Shown here piece by piece: positions 55,771 through 64,000 of a stretch of 64,000 nucleotides of DNA. The position numbers and the translations under genes were made by a program. Origin of the DNA: Streptomyces sp. ERV7. GTDB lineage: Bacteria > Actinomycetota > Actinomycetes > Streptomycetales > Streptomycetaceae. The DNA lies in the NCBI RefSeq assembly GCF_001653515.1, contig NZ_LYOY01000051.1:248001-312000 (forward strand), written 5' to 3'. Within the stretch, counting starts at the first letter, position 1; every line of letters starts with the position of its first letter. The notes under the pieces were generated by a model. That model ran no database searches, was not told where the DNA came from, and saw only the letters and a list, made by a program, of their open reading frames with translations.

Positions 55771-56061
55771 GTGTCTCTCGACGCCGCTACGAAGAAGCAG
55801 ATCATGTCCGAGTTCGGCCAGAAGGAGGGCGACACCGGCTCCCCCGAGGTCCAGGTCGCCATGCTCTCCCGCCGCATCTCGGACCTGACCGAGCACCTCA
55901 AGACCCACAAGCACGACCACCACTCCCGTCGTGGTCTGCTGATCCTGGTCGGCCAGCGCCGCCGCCTGCTGCAGTACCTGGCCAAGAAGGACATCCAGCG
56001 CTTCCGTGCGCTGGTCGACCGCCTGGGCATCCGCCGCGGTGCGGCCGGCGGCGCCAAGTAA
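55771..56061 (+). CDS. rpsO: 30S ribosomal protein S15
   Basis: This 96-residue protein binds 16S rRNA helix 20-22 early in 30S assembly. It shows the S15 core EGDTGSPEVQVA, LKTHKHDHHSRRGL and RRRLLQYLAKKD. The GTG at 55771 gives the standard start MSLDAATKK; an in-frame GTG at 55741 would add ten residues. TACGCT at 55623-55628 is a possible -10 box for an upstream promoter. The conserved pairing with pnp follows. Confidence 0.96.
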   Translation: MSLDAATKKQIMSEFGQKEGDTGSPEVQVAMLSRRISDLTEHLKTHKHDHHSRRGLLILVGQRRRLLQYLAKKDIQRFRALVDRLGIRRGAAGGAK

Positions 56062-56070
56062 GTCGCCGTG

Positions 56071-56108
56071 AAGGGAGCGGTTCCCACCTATTAGGGGGCC
56101 GCTCCCTT
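56071..56108 (+). terminator. Hairpin directly after rpsO
   Basis: AAGGGAGCGG (56071-56080) pairs with CCGCTCCCTT (56099-56108) over ten bases, then TGC. It could be a partial terminator; readthrough into pnp is the rule in other Streptomyces. Confidence 0.6.
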
Positions 56109-56173
56109 TGCTGTACGTGCGGGACGTACCGGACGCTCAGTAGTCTGGTCGTACAACGCAACACACGATGAGC

Positions 56174-56276
56174 GAGAAGCCTCCTCCCGCCGCCGGTCCT
56201 CGGTAGTGGCCTCCGGGGAGACAACGCCCCCGGATGCTTCGATCGAAGACCGGCCCGCAGCCCAGGAGCGCTTCTC
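56174..56276 (+). promoter_or_regulatory. Long stem-loop in the rpsO-pnp intergenic region
   Basis: GAGAAGC (56174-56180) pairs with GCTTCTC (56270-56276). Inside it further arms pair: TCCT/AGGA, CCGGTC/GACCGG and TCCGGGG/CCCCGGA. The result is a roughly 100-base imperfect hairpin in the pnp leader. In Streptomyces the rpsO-pnp transcript is known to be cut by RNase III in an intergenic hairpin, and this is the obvious candidate here. Confidence 0.6.
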
Positions 56277-56342
56277 CGCCACACCGTCCCCCCGCCACAC
56301 GGGCCCGGGGACGAAAGACGATGAGTATCGGAGAAAACGCTA

Positions 56343-58559
56343 GTGGAGAACGAGACCCACTACGCCGAGGCCGTTATTGACAACGGTTCCTTCGGCACCC
56401 GCACCATCCGCTTCGAGACGGGCCGCCTGGCCAAGCAGGCCGCCGGCTCCGCCGTCGCGTACCTGGACGACGACACGATGGTCCTTTCGGCCACCACCGC
56501 GTCCAAGAAGCCCAAGGACCAGCTCGACTTCTTCCCCCTGACGGTGGACGTCGAGGAGCGGATGTACGCGGCCGGCAAGATCCCCGGCTCCTTCTTCCGC
56601 CGTGAGGGCCGCCCCTCCGAGGACGCGATCCTCACCTGCCGGCTGATCGACCGCCCGCTGCGCCCGTCCTTCAAGAAGGGCCTGCGCAACGAGATCCAGG
56701 TTGTCGCCACGATCATGGCGCTCAACCCGGACCACCTCTACGACGTGGTCGCCATCAACGCCGCCTCCTGCTCCACGCAGCTGGCCGGCCTGCCCTTCTC
56801 CGGCCCGATCGGCGGCGTCCGCGTCGCGCTGATCCGCGGCCAGTGGGTGGCGTTCCCGACGCACACCGAGCTCGAGGACGCCGTCTTCGACATGGTGGTC
56901 GCCGGTCGCGCCCTCGAGGACGGCGACGTCGCGATCATGATGGTCGAGGCCGAGGCCACCGAGAAGACGATCCAGCTGGTCCAGGGCGGCGCCGAGGCGC
57001 CGACCGAGGAGGTCGTCGCGGCCGGTCTGGACGCCGCGAAGCCCTTCATCAAGGTCCTCTGCAAGGCCCAGGCCGAGCTCGCCGCCAAGGCCGCGAAGCC
57101 GACCGGCGAGTTCCCGGTCTTCCTCGACTACCAGGACGACGTCCTGGAGGCGCTCGCCGCCGCGGTCAAGGGCGAGCTCTCGCAGGCGCTGACCATCGCG
57201 GGCAAGCAGGACCGCGAGGCCGAGCTGGACCGCGTCAAGGAGCTGGCCGCCGAGAAGCTCCTGCCGGCCTTCGAGGGCCGCGAGAAGGAGATCTCCGCCG
57301 CGTACCGCGCGCTGACCAAGAAGCTGGTCCGCGAGCGCGTCATCAAGGACAAGGTCCGCATCGACGGCCGCGGGATCACGGACATCCGTACCCTGGCCGC
57401 CGAGGTCGAGGCCATCCCGCGCGTGCACGGCTCGGCGCTGTTCGAGCGTGGCGAGACCCAGATCCTGGGCGTCACCACCCTCAACATGCTCCGTATGGAG
57501 CAGCAGCTGGACACCCTTTCCCCGGTGACCCGCAAGCGCTACATGCACAACTACAACTTCCCGCCGTACTCGGTCGGCGAGACCGGCCGCGTCGGTTCGC
57601 CGAAGCGCCGCGAGATCGGCCACGGCGCGCTCGCCGAGCGCGCGATCATGCCGGTCCTGCCGACGCGCGAGGAGTTCCCCTACGCGATCCGTCAGGTGTC
57701 CGAGGCGCTGGGCTCCAACGGCTCGACGTCCATGGGCTCGGTCTGCGCCTCCACCATGTCGCTGCTGAACGCCGGTGTGCCGCTCAAGGCCCCCGTCGCC
57801 GGTATCGCCATGGGTCTGATCTCCCAGGAGATCGACGGCAAGACGCACTACGTCGCCCTCACCGACATCCTCGGTGCGGAGGACGCCTTCGGCGACATGG
57901 ACTTCAAGGTCGCCGGTACGAAGGAGTTCGTCACCGCCCTCCAGCTCGACACCAAGCTGGACGGCATCCCGGCCTCCGTCCTGGCCGCGGCCCTCAAGCA
58001 GGCCCGCGACGCCCGCCTCCACATCCTCGACGTGATGATGGAAGCGATCGACACGCCGGACGAGATGTCCCCGAACGCCCCGCGGATCATCACCGTCAAG
58101 ATCCCCGTGGACAAGATCGGTGAGGTCATCGGCCCCAAGGGCAAGATGATCAACCAGATCCAGGAGGACACCGGCGCCGAGATCACGATCGAGGACGACG
58201 GCACCATCTACATCGGTGCCCAGGTCGGCTCGCAGGCCGAGGCCGCCCGCGCCACGATCAACTCGATCGCCAACCCGACCATGCCGGAGGTCGGCGAGCG
58301 CTACCTGGGTACGGTCGTCAAGACCACCACCTTCGGTGCGTTCGTCTCCCTGCTCCCGGGCAAGGACGGCCTGCTGCACATCTCGCAGATCCGCAAGCTC
58401 GCCGGTGGCAAGCGCGTGGAGAACGTCGAGGACGTGCTCGCGATCGGCTCCAAGGTCCAGGTCGAGATCGCGGAGATCGACTCCCGCGGCAAGCTCTCCC
58501 TGATCCCGGTCGTCGAGGGCGAAGACGGCGACGAGACGAAGGACGACACCGACAAGTGA
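56343..58559 (+). CDS. pnp: Polynucleotide phosphorylase
   Basis: This 738-residue 3'-5' phosphorolytic exoribonuclease and RNA polymerase also makes RNA 3' tails in Streptomyces. Two RNase PH-like domains cover about 10-230 and 335-560, with an alpha-helical domain between. A KH domain follows at about 585-645 (IGEVIGPKGKMINQI), then an S1 domain at about 655-725 (GTVVKTTTFGAFVSL). The GTG start overlaps no other gene. Its TGA overlaps the GTG of the next gene by four bases. The upstream long hairpin suggests RNase III control of its mRNA. Confidence 0.97.
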   Translation: MENETHYAEAVIDNGSFGTRTIRFETGRLAKQAAGSAVAYLDDDTMVLSATTASKKPKDQLDFFPLTVDVEERMYAAGKIPGSFFRREGRPSEDAILTCRLIDRPLRPSFKKGLRNEIQVVATIMALNPDHLYDVVAINAASCSTQLAGLPFSGPIGGVRVALIRGQWVAFPTHTELEDAVFDMVVAGRALEDGDVAIMMVEAEATEKTIQLVQGGAEAPTEEVVAAGLDAAKPFIKVLCKAQAELAAKAAKPTGEFPVFLDYQDDVLEALAAAVKGELSQALTIAGKQDREAELDRVKELAAEKLLPAFEGREKEISAAYRALTKKLVRERVIKDKVRIDGRGITDIRTLAAEVEAIPRVHGSALFERGETQILGVTTLNMLRMEQQLDTLSPVTRKRYMHNYNFPPYSVGETGRVGSPKRREIGHGALAERAIMPVLPTREEFPYAIRQVSEALGSNGSTSMGSVCASTMSLLNAGVPLKAPVAGIAMGLISQEIDGKTHYVALTDILGAEDAFGDMDFKVAGTKEFVTALQLDTKLDGIPASVLAAALKQARDARLHILDVMMEAIDTPDEMSPNAPRIITVKIPVDKIGEVIGPKGKMINQIQEDTGAEITIEDDGTIYIGAQVGSQAEAARATINSIANPTMPEVGERYLGTVVKTTTFGAFVSLLPGKDGLLHISQIRKLAGGKRVENVEDVLAIGSKVQVEIAEIDSRGKLSLIPVVEGEDGDETKDDTDK

Positions 58560-59935
58560 CGTCCCGTAGCTCCAAGGCGACGGCCCGCACCTCCTCGGAG
58601 GCGCGGGCCGTCGCCCGTACCCAAACGCTTCTCAAGGGTTCCAACGGCATCGGCACCGTCCGCCGCACGACCCTGCCGGGCGGCCTGCGCGTCGTCACCG
58701 AGACCCTGCCCTCCGTACGGTCGGCGACCTTCGGCATCTGGGTCCAGGTCGGCTCCCGAGACGAGACGCCCACGCTCAACGGCGCCACGCACTATCTGGA
58801 GCACCTCCTCTTCAAGGGCACGCGCAAGCGCAGCGCCCTCGACATCTCCGCCGCGATCGACGCGGTCGGCGGCGAGATGAACGCCTTCACGGCGAAGGAG
58901 TACACCTGCTACTACGCGCGCGTGCTCGACACCGACCTGCCGCTGGCGATCGACGTCGTCTGCGACATGCTGACCGGCTCCCTCATCCTCGAAGAGGATG
59001 TGGACGCCGAGCGCGGTGTCATCCTCGAAGAGATCGCGATGACGGAGGACGACCCGGGCGACTGTGTGCACGACCTGTTCGCGCACACCATGCTCGGCGA
59101 CACCCCGCTGGGCCGCCCGGTCCTCGGGACCGTCGACACGATCAACTCGCTGACCCGGGCGCAGGTCGCCCGCTTCTACAAGAAGCACTACGACCCGCGC
59201 CACCTGGTCGTGGCGGCCGCCGGAAACGTCGACCACGCCACCGTCGTACGCCAGGTCCGCAAGGCGTTCGAGAAGGCCGGCGCGCTCACCCACACGGACG
59301 CGGTCCCGGTCGCCCCGCGCGACGGCGCCCGCACCCTGAAGACGGCGGGCCGCGTCGAGCTCCTCAACCGGCGGACCGAGCAGGCGCACGTCGTCCTCGG
59401 CATGCCGGGCCTGGCCCGCACGGACGAGCGCCGCTGGGCGCTCGGGGTGCTGAACACGGCCCTGGGCGGCGGTATGTCCTCCCGCCTCTTCCAGGAGGTA
59501 CGGGAGAAGCGCGGCCTCGCCTACAGCGTGTACTCGTACACCTCGGGCTTCGCCGACTGCGGACTGTTCGGCGTGTACGCGGGCTGCCGCCCCAGCCAGG
59601 TCCACGACGTCCTCAAGATCTGCCGGGACGAGCTCGACCGGGTCGCCTCGGACGGGCTGTCGGACGAGGAGATCGGCCGCGCGGTCGGCCAGCTCTCCGG
59701 CTCGACCGTGCTCGGCCTGGAGGACACCGGCGCGCTGATGAACCGCATCGGCAAGAGCGAGCTGTGCTGGGGCACCCAGATGTCGGTCGACGACATGCTG
59801 GCCCGGATAGCCGCGGTCACCCCGGACGAGGTCCGCGAGGTGGCCCGTGATGTGCTGGGCCAGCGTCCCTCGCTGTCCGTCATCGGCCCGCTGAAGGACA
59901 AGCAGGCCGACCGCCTCCATGAAGCGGTCTCCTGA
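58556..59935 (+). CDS. M16-family zinc peptidase
   Basis: The 459-residue product is a pitrilysin/processing-peptidase-type protease. The inverted zinc motif HxxEH is HYLEH (His79, Glu82, His83), with the distal Glu in ERGVILEEIAMTED. A second, inactive M16 domain occupies about 235-420 (GGGMSSRLFQEVREKRGLAYSVYS). There is no signal peptide, so it is probably cytosolic. Relatives sit next to pnp in many Gram-positives. The GTG at 58556 overlaps the pnp stop. dapB follows after 50 bases. Confidence 0.93.
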   Translation: MTSRSSKATARTSSEARAVARTQTLLKGSNGIGTVRRTTLPGGLRVVTETLPSVRSATFGIWVQVGSRDETPTLNGATHYLEHLLFKGTRKRSALDISAAIDAVGGEMNAFTAKEYTCYYARVLDTDLPLAIDVVCDMLTGSLILEEDVDAERGVILEEIAMTEDDPGDCVHDLFAHTMLGDTPLGRPVLGTVDTINSLTRAQVARFYKKHYDPRHLVVAAAGNVDHATVVRQVRKAFEKAGALTHTDAVPVAPRDGARTLKTAGRVELLNRRTEQAHVVLGMPGLARTDERRWALGVLNTALGGGMSSRLFQEVREKRGLAYSVYSYTSGFADCGLFGVYAGCRPSQVHDVLKICRDELDRVASDGLSDEEIGRAVGQLSGSTVLGLEDTGALMNRIGKSELCWGTQMSVDDMLARIAAVTPDEVREVARDVLGQRPSLSVIGPLKDKQADRLHEAVS

Positions 59936-59985
59936 CCCGTACGCAATCCGTACGTACGTGTACGCAAGGACGTGAGGAAGCAAGC

Positions 59986-60738
59986 ATGAGCAAGCTGCGC
60001 GTGGCGGTTCTCGGCGCCAAGGGCCGTATCGGCTCCGAAGCGGTACGGGCCGTGGAAGCGGCCGAGGACATGGAGCTGGTGGCGGCCCTGGGCCGGGGCG
60101 ACAAGCTGGAGGCGCTCGCGGACGCGGGCGCCCAGGTCGTGGTCGAACTGACCACCCCCGCCTCGGTGATGGGCAACCTCGACTTCTGTGTGCGCCACGG
60201 GATGCACGCGGTCGTCGGCACCACCGGCTGGACCGAGGACCGCCTCGCGCAGCTCACCACCTGGCTGGACGGCTCGCCGTCCACCGGTGTGCTCATCGCC
60301 CCGAACTTCTCCATCGGGGCCGTCCTGACCATGAAGTTCGCGCAGCTCGCCGCGCCCTACTTCGAGTCCGTCGAGGTCGTCGAGCTGCACCACCCCAATA
60401 AGGTGGACGCGCCCTCGGGCACCGCCACGCGCACCGCGCAGCTCATCGCGGCGGCCCGCGCCGAGGCGGGCGTCGGCCCCGCGCCGGACGCCACGGCGAC
60501 GGCGCTGGAGGGGGCGCGCGGCGCGGACGTCGACGGCGTCCCCGTCCACGCGGTCCGGCTGCGCGGTCTCCTCGCCCACCAGGAGGTCCTCCTGGGCGCC
60601 GAGGGCGAGACCCTGACGATCCGTCATGACTCGCTCCACCACAGCAGCTTCATGCCGGGCATCCTGCTCGGCGCGCGCCGCGTGGTGACCACTCCGGGCC
60701 TGACCTTCGGCCTGGAACACTTCCTCGACCTGAACTGA
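59986..60738 (+). CDS. dapB: 4-hydroxy-tetrahydrodipicolinate reductase
   Basis: This 250-residue enzyme reduces the dapA product with NAD(P)H in the lysine and diaminopimelate pathway. The cofactor motif is GAKGRIG (residues 10-16). The substrate-binding and catalytic segment is ELHHPNKVDAPSGTA, and FSIGAVLTMKFA is also conserved. Length is normal. It starts with ATG 59986; dapA lies 2.6 kb downstream, separated by thyX. AGGACGTGAGGAAGC supplies the ribosome-binding site. Confidence 0.96.
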   Translation: MSKLRVAVLGAKGRIGSEAVRAVEAAEDMELVAALGRGDKLEALADAGAQVVVELTTPASVMGNLDFCVRHGMHAVVGTTGWTEDRLAQLTTWLDGSPSTGVLIAPNFSIGAVLTMKFAQLAAPYFESVEVVELHHPNKVDAPSGTATRTAQLIAAARAEAGVGPAPDATATALEGARGADVDGVPVHAVRLRGLLAHQEVLLGAEGETLTIRHDSLHHSSFMPGILLGARRVVTTPGLTFGLEHFLDLN

Positions 60739-60753
60739 GCTGGACTGCCGGTC

Positions 60754-61194
60754 ATGCGCGCAAAGATCACTTACTTCGTCACGGCTGCCGTTCTGGTCTT
60801 CTACTTCGTCCTGGTCGGCAGCCGGGGCCTGATGCTCATCCAGGACGGCAAGCTGATCACCGTCACCATGGGGATCGCGGTCCTGGTGCTGCCGCTGATC
60901 GGCATCTGGTTCCTCTGGGCCAACACCCGCTTCGTGACGCGGGCCAACGCCCTCGCCGCCGAGCTGGAGGCCGAGGGCGGGCTCCCGGTCGACGAGCTGG
61001 TCCGCACCCCGGGCGGCCGTATCGACCGTGACTCGGCCGACGCGGTCTTCGCCCGCCGCAAGGCCGAGACGGAGGACGCGCCGAACGACTGGCGCTGCTG
61101 GTTCCGCCTGGCCGTGGCCTACCAGGACGCCCGCGACACCCCCCGGGCCCGCCAGGCCATGCAGCGGGCGATCGCGCTGCGGGCGGCGAAGTAG
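60754..61194 (+). CDS. Small membrane protein with tetratricopeptide-like end
   Basis: The product has 146 residues with two membrane helices: about 7-27 (FVTAAVLVFYFVLVGSRGLML) and 38-57 (VTMGIAVLVLPLIGIWFLW). The cytosolic C-terminus ends in a single TPR-like helix pair (CWFRLAVAYQDARDTPRARQAMQRAIAL). It is conserved after dapB in Streptomyces; function unknown. It starts 15 bases after dapB, so the two are co-transcribed. A hairpin follows. Confidence 0.8.
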   Translation: MRAKITYFVTAAVLVFYFVLVGSRGLMLIQDGKLITVTMGIAVLVLPLIGIWFLWANTRFVTRANALAAELEAEGGLPVDELVRTPGGRIDRDSADAVFARRKAETEDAPNDWRCWFRLAVAYQDARDTPRARQAMQRAIALRAAK

Positions 61195-61225
61195 TCCAAG
61201 TAGTCCGGAGGCGGCCCGTACGCCG

Positions 61226-61262
61226 GTGCCCCGCGCGGTACCTGCGGTACGCGGCGGGGCAC
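61226..61262. terminator. Bidirectional terminator between convergent genes
   Basis: GTGCCCCGC (61226-61234) pairs with GCGGGGCAC (61254-61262), and the inner GGTAC repeat can extend the stem. It lies between the + strand TPR-like gene and the - strand PH-domain gene and can stop both. Confidence 0.65.
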
Positions 61263-61299
61263 GGTCGTCGGTCGGGTTCCCCCGGTCAGTTCCGCCCGG

Positions 61300-61851
61300 T
61301 CAGGGGCGTCCGTACTCCGCGCCCCAGGCCTCCACCATGTCGGCCGCCCGGTCGAACGCCTCGACGCGCGACAGGAAGTCCGCGTTGTGGTCCGTGAGCA
61401 GCACGGGAAGGGTCGCCCCGCCGCTCCTGGAGGCGAGCAGGGCCTGTCCCTGCACGGTCCGGGGCAGCCCGAGCCAGCGCACCGGCTGCTGCACCGTCCG
61501 TACGTCCTCGATCTGCTGCCACGGCACCGTGGAGGTGCTCAGGAAGCGGACCCGCCGCAGCCCGGCCCGGCTGACCCAGACGCCCATCCGCAGCATCCGC
61601 AGCGCCGACGCGATCACCAGGAGCGCGACGACCAGCACCACGAGCGCCCCGGCCGGACCGCCCGTGAAGGCGATGATCACCGCGGCGAGCAGCACGAACG
61701 AGGCGAGCAGCAGCAGCACCGCCGCCGCTCCGACCCGCCAGGGGCCCGGCCGGTAGGGACGCCGCCAGCGGTCGTGGTCGTCGAAGGGCAGCGCGACGTC
61801 GTCGGCGGTCGCATCGAATGCGCGGTCGGCCGTCAGGAAGGGCAGGGGCAC
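61300..61851 (-). CDS. Membrane protein with bacterial PH domain
   Basis: The 183-residue product has two adjacent membrane helices at about 42-85 (VGAAAVLLLLASFVLLAAVII and ALVVLVVALLVIASALRML). A bPH_6-like pleckstrin-homology domain follows: GVWVSRAGLRRVRFLSTSTVPWQQIEDV to LPVLLTDHNADFLSRVEAF. Such proteins are common in Actinobacteria; function is unknown. The start is GTG 61851. It is convergent with the dapB unit. Confidence 0.82.
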   Translation of the reverse strand: MPLPFLTADRAFDATADDVALPFDDHDRWRRPYRPGPWRVGAAAVLLLLASFVLLAAVIIAFTGGPAGALVVLVVALLVIASALRMLRMGVWVSRAGLRRVRFLSTSTVPWQQIEDVRTVQQPVRWLGLPRTVQGQALLASRSGGATLPVLLTDHNADFLSRVEAFDRAADMVEAWGAEYGRP

Positions 61852-61945
61852 GACTGATCCTCACTCACAAGCACGCTCGATTGGCTGTGCCCGGTGAGGC
61901 TACCCAGGAGGCCGTCGGACGACCACCTCCGGGGGGCCGGACGAG

Positions 61946-62182
61946 TCAGCGGCCGTCGGCCTGCGACTGCTGGGAGTGGCCCGGCGACTCGCTCGGCTCC
62001 AGTGCGGGCACGCCGAACAGGAGCGAGCCCGCGAGCCCGGCCACCACGGTGAGCCCGACCAGCGTACGGCCCACTATTCGCCCGGCGCCGGCACGCTCGC
62101 GCGGCGGCGGGGTGATGTTGCTGCGGAAGGCGTCGGCCTCGGCGACGAACGCGAAGGGGACGGGCTCACGCCGGCGAAACAT
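61946..62182 (-). CDS. Small single-helix membrane protein
   Basis: The product has 78 residues beginning MFRRREPVPFAFVAEADAF. A single membrane helix lies at about 37-60 (IVGRTLVGLTVVAGLAGSLLFG), and the Ser/Gln-rich tail is probably outside. AAGGAGAAG lies eight bases before the ATG at 62182, a strong ribosome-binding site. The longer open frame upstream is antisense to thyX and not coding. Function is unknown. Confidence 0.75.
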   Translation of the reverse strand: MFRRREPVPFAFVAEADAFRSNITPPPRERAGAGRIVGRTLVGLTVVAGLAGSLLFGVPALEPSESPGHSQQSQADGR

Positions 62183-62374
62183 GAGGGGCTTCTCCTTGTC
62201 TGTGGGGCGGTACTCGAACTGTGGTGCGTCTACTGGTACAGACGCACGGAGTTGAGGATTGGTGCCCGAATTCCCCGAATTGGCCGAAGAATTCTGTGAC
62301 GGATCGTCAGGGCGGGCGTTGTCGGTGCCGGGCCGTAGAGTGGTCGCCGCCGTACCAACTGGAAGGACCCGCCG

Positions 62375-63115
62375 GTGACCGACACCCCCGCCGCAGACCT
62401 CAAGCCCAGCTTCCGCAGTGAAGTCACCGTCGAGCTGGTGAAGCACACCGCCGGCGACTCCGACGTGCTGTGGGCGGCCCGCGTCTCGACCGCCGGCGAG
62501 CAGTCCCTGGAGGAGCTCCAGAAGGACCCCGAGCGCTCCCGCGGTCTGATCAACTACCTGATGCGGGACCGGCACGGCAGCCCCTTCGAGCACAACTCGA
62601 TGACGTTCTTCATCAGCGCCCCGATCTTCGTCTTCCGCGAGTTCATGCGGCACCGGGTGGGCTGGTCGTACAACGAGGAGTCGGGCCGCTACCGGGAGCT
62701 CCAGCCGGTGTTCTACGTGCCGGGCGCCGACCGCAAGCTGGTCCAGCAGGGCCGCCCCGGGAAGTACGAGTTCGTCGACGGCACCGAGGCCCAGCAGGAG
62801 CTGACCTCCCGCGCGATGGAGGACTCCTACCGCCAGGCGTACGAGGCGTACCAGGAGATGCTGGCGGCGGGAGTGGCCCGTGAGGTCGCCCGTGCCGTGC
62901 TCCCGGTCGGCCTGTTCTCGTCGATGTACGCGACGTGCAACGCCCGCTCGCTGATGCACTTCCTGGGTCTGCGCACCCAGCACGAGCAGGCGAAGGTGCC
63001 GTCGTTCCCGCAGCGCGAGATCGAGATGGTCGGCGAGAAGATGGAGGAGCACTGGGCGAAGCTCATGCCCCTCACCTACGCCGCCTTCAACGCCAACGGC
63101 CGCGTCGCCCCGTAA
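62375..63115 (+). CDS. thyX: FAD-dependent thymidylate synthase
   Basis: This 246-residue flavoenzyme converts dUMP to dTMP using methylenetetrahydrofolate and NADPH. The ThyX signature RHRVGWSYNEES (RHR-X7-S) is followed by GRYREL. The nucleotide-binding segments SPFEHNSMTFFI and NARSLMHFLGLR are conserved. Length and ends are normal. The GTG at 62375 is preceded by GAAGGA. It starts a small block with dapA on the same strand. Confidence 0.96.
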   Translation: MTDTPAADLKPSFRSEVTVELVKHTAGDSDVLWAARVSTAGEQSLEELQKDPERSRGLINYLMRDRHGSPFEHNSMTFFISAPIFVFREFMRHRVGWSYNEESGRYRELQPVFYVPGADRKLVQQGRPGKYEFVDGTEAQQELTSRAMEDSYRQAYEAYQEMLAAGVAREVARAVLPVGLFSSMYATCNARSLMHFLGLRTQHEQAKVPSFPQREIEMVGEKMEEHWAKLMPLTYAAFNANGRVAP

Positions 63116-63175
63116 GTGGCCCGAATCCGCCTGTACGGGCACAGATGTGCGGATAGCCCCCGCAAAGTGTCCGTA

Positions 63176-63205
63176 TTGCGGCGTTTCGTGAAGTTCATCT
63201 AGGCT
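63176..63205 (+). promoter_or_regulatory. Candidate dapA promoter
   Basis: TTGCGG (63176-63181) and TAGGCT (63200-63205) are 18 bases apart, a good match to the Streptomyces housekeeping (HrdB) pattern. Transcription would begin near 63212, about 104 bases before the dapA start. Confidence 0.55.
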
Positions 63206-63216
63206 GATCAAACGGA

Positions 63217-63254
63217 CCCGGCACTGCTTGAACCCCCGAGCAGGCAGTGCCGGG
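63217..63254 (+). terminator. Hairpin in the dapA leader or thyX terminator
   Basis: CCCGGCACTGC (63217-63227) and GCAGTGCCGGG (63244-63254) form a perfect 11-base stem with a 16-base loop. It lies 100 bases past thyX and just downstream of the candidate dapA promoter, so it would be at the very 5' end of the dapA mRNA. It may be a terminator of thyX or a leader structure that protects or attenuates dapA. Confidence 0.6.
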
Positions 63255-63315
63255 CTCCCTCTGCCACGTCCCCCGAGGGGACACCCGGCGCTGAGCAGCG
63301 AGTAGCGTGTTACCC

Positions 63316-64000
63316 ATGGCTCCGATCTCCACTCCGCAGACCCCCTTCGGGAGGGTCCTCACCGCCATGGTCACGCCCTTCGCGGCGGACGGCGCACTCG
63401 ACCTCGACGGTGCCCAGCGGCTCGCCGTCCACCTGGTCGACGCAGGTAACGACGGACTGATCGTCAACGGCACCACCGGCGAGTCCCCGACCACCAGCGA
63501 CGCGGAGAAAGACCAGCTCGTACGGGCCGTACTGGAAGCCGTCGGAGACCGGGCCCATGTCATCGCCGGCATCGGCACCAATGACACGCGTCACACGCTG
63601 GAACTGGCCCGCACGGCCGAGCGCTCCGGCGCACACGGCCTGCTCGCCGTGACGCCGTACTACAACAAGCCCCCTCAGGAGGGCCTGTACCGGCACTTCT
63701 CGGCCATCGCCGATGCCACCGAGCTCCCGGTGATGCTCTACGACATCCCCGGCCGCAGCGGTGTCCCGATCGACACCGAAACCCTGGTGCGCCTCGCCGA
63801 GCACCCGCGTATCGTCGCCAACAAGGACGCCAAGGGCGACCTCGGCCGTGCCAGCTGGGCCATCGCCCGCTCCGGCCTCGCCTGGTACTCAGGCGACGAC
63901 ATGCTCAACCTGCCGCTGCTCTCGGTCGGCGCGGTCGGCTTCGTCTCGGTCGTCGGCCATGTGGTCACCCCCGAGCTGCGCGCGCTCCTCGACGCGTACC
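63316..64000 (+). CDS. dapA: 4-hydroxy-tetrahydrodipicolinate synthase, 3' end outside the window
   Basis: The first 228 residues of the lysine-pathway aldolase are present. They show IVNGTTGESPTT, the pyruvate-binding TTGE loop, and VTPYYNKPPQEGLYRHF with the catalytic Tyr. The Schiff-base lysine is in RIVANKDAKGDL (about residue 172). It condenses pyruvate with aspartate semialdehyde, two steps before meso-diaminopimelate with dapB upstream. It starts with ATG 63316 and runs off the right edge without a stop, about three quarters complete. Confidence 0.95.
   Translation, partial: MAPISTPQTPFGRVLTAMVTPFAADGALDLDGAQRLAVHLVDAGNDGLIVNGTTGESPTTSDAEKDQLVRAVLEAVGDRAHVIAGIGTNDTRHTLELARTAERSGAHGLLAVTPYYNKPPQEGLYRHFSAIADATELPVMLYDIPGRSGVPIDTETLVRLAEHPRIVANKDAKGDLGRASWAIARSGLAWYSGDDMLNLPLLSVGAVGFVSVVGHVVTPELRALLDAY

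Overview
The window is high-GC actinobacterial chromosome, almost certainly Streptomyces. Codons are strongly G/C-biased in the third position and GTG starts are frequent. The gene order is the conserved core order dxr-rseP, infB-DUF503-rbfA-truB, ribF, type VII secretion (ESX) genes, rpsO-pnp-M16 peptidase-dapB, thyX-dapA. Most genes are ordinary housekeeping or conserved Streptomyces genes.

Layout. 1-5.7 kb: small conserved genes (SUFU-domain protein, zinc-ribbon-like protein, PHP phosphoesterase, MarC membrane protein, a 50-residue ORF, NYN nuclease, NADAR protein) and a 550-base intergenic block built of a dispersed repeat. 5.8-13 kb: a polyamine module of aldehyde dehydrogenase, an ABC transporter (binding protein, ATPase, two permeases) and a FAD amine oxidoreductase. 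gabT at 16.6-17.9 kb can supply the next catabolic step. Between them is a secreted GH18 chitinase with a DasR-type operator over its promoter. 18-25 kb: TraG/VirD4-like ATPase, PucR regulator, a second aldehyde dehydrogenase and a large acyl-CoA dehydrogenase. 25-36.5 kb: isoprenoid, translation and RNA-modification genes, plus a degenerate protease-NTPase protein and ribF. 36.7-55.5 kb: a type VII secretion locus (eccB, eccC, eccD, eccE, two mycosins, two WXG100 proteins and several WXG-like candidates). 55.8-64 kb: rpsO, pnp, M16 peptidase, dapB, small membrane proteins, thyX and the start of dapA, which runs off the window.

Three structural anomalies stand out, all between 27.9 and 39 kb. 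(1) The first 36 codons of ispG are fused in frame to the inside of infB near 27,912. The rest of ispG, the genes usually found between (proS, rimP, nusA, ylxR) and the 5' end of infB are absent. (2) truB contains a perfect 87-bp in-frame tandem duplication at 31,673-31,846, consistent with slippage between CGGCC repeats. (3) Near 38,970 a + strand membrane-protein gene and a - strand EspI/MinD-like type VII gene are joined tail to tail, and both have lost their 3' portions. Because ispG, proS and nusA are normally essential, these points are either assembly errors or real rearrangements compensated elsewhere. They deserve checking before any biology is built on them.

I did not find an obviously new system. 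The best biological leads are the type VII locus with its unusual substrate candidates, and the protease-NTPase-repeat protein at 32.8-35.5 kb, whose protease serine and Walker lysine are both replaced.
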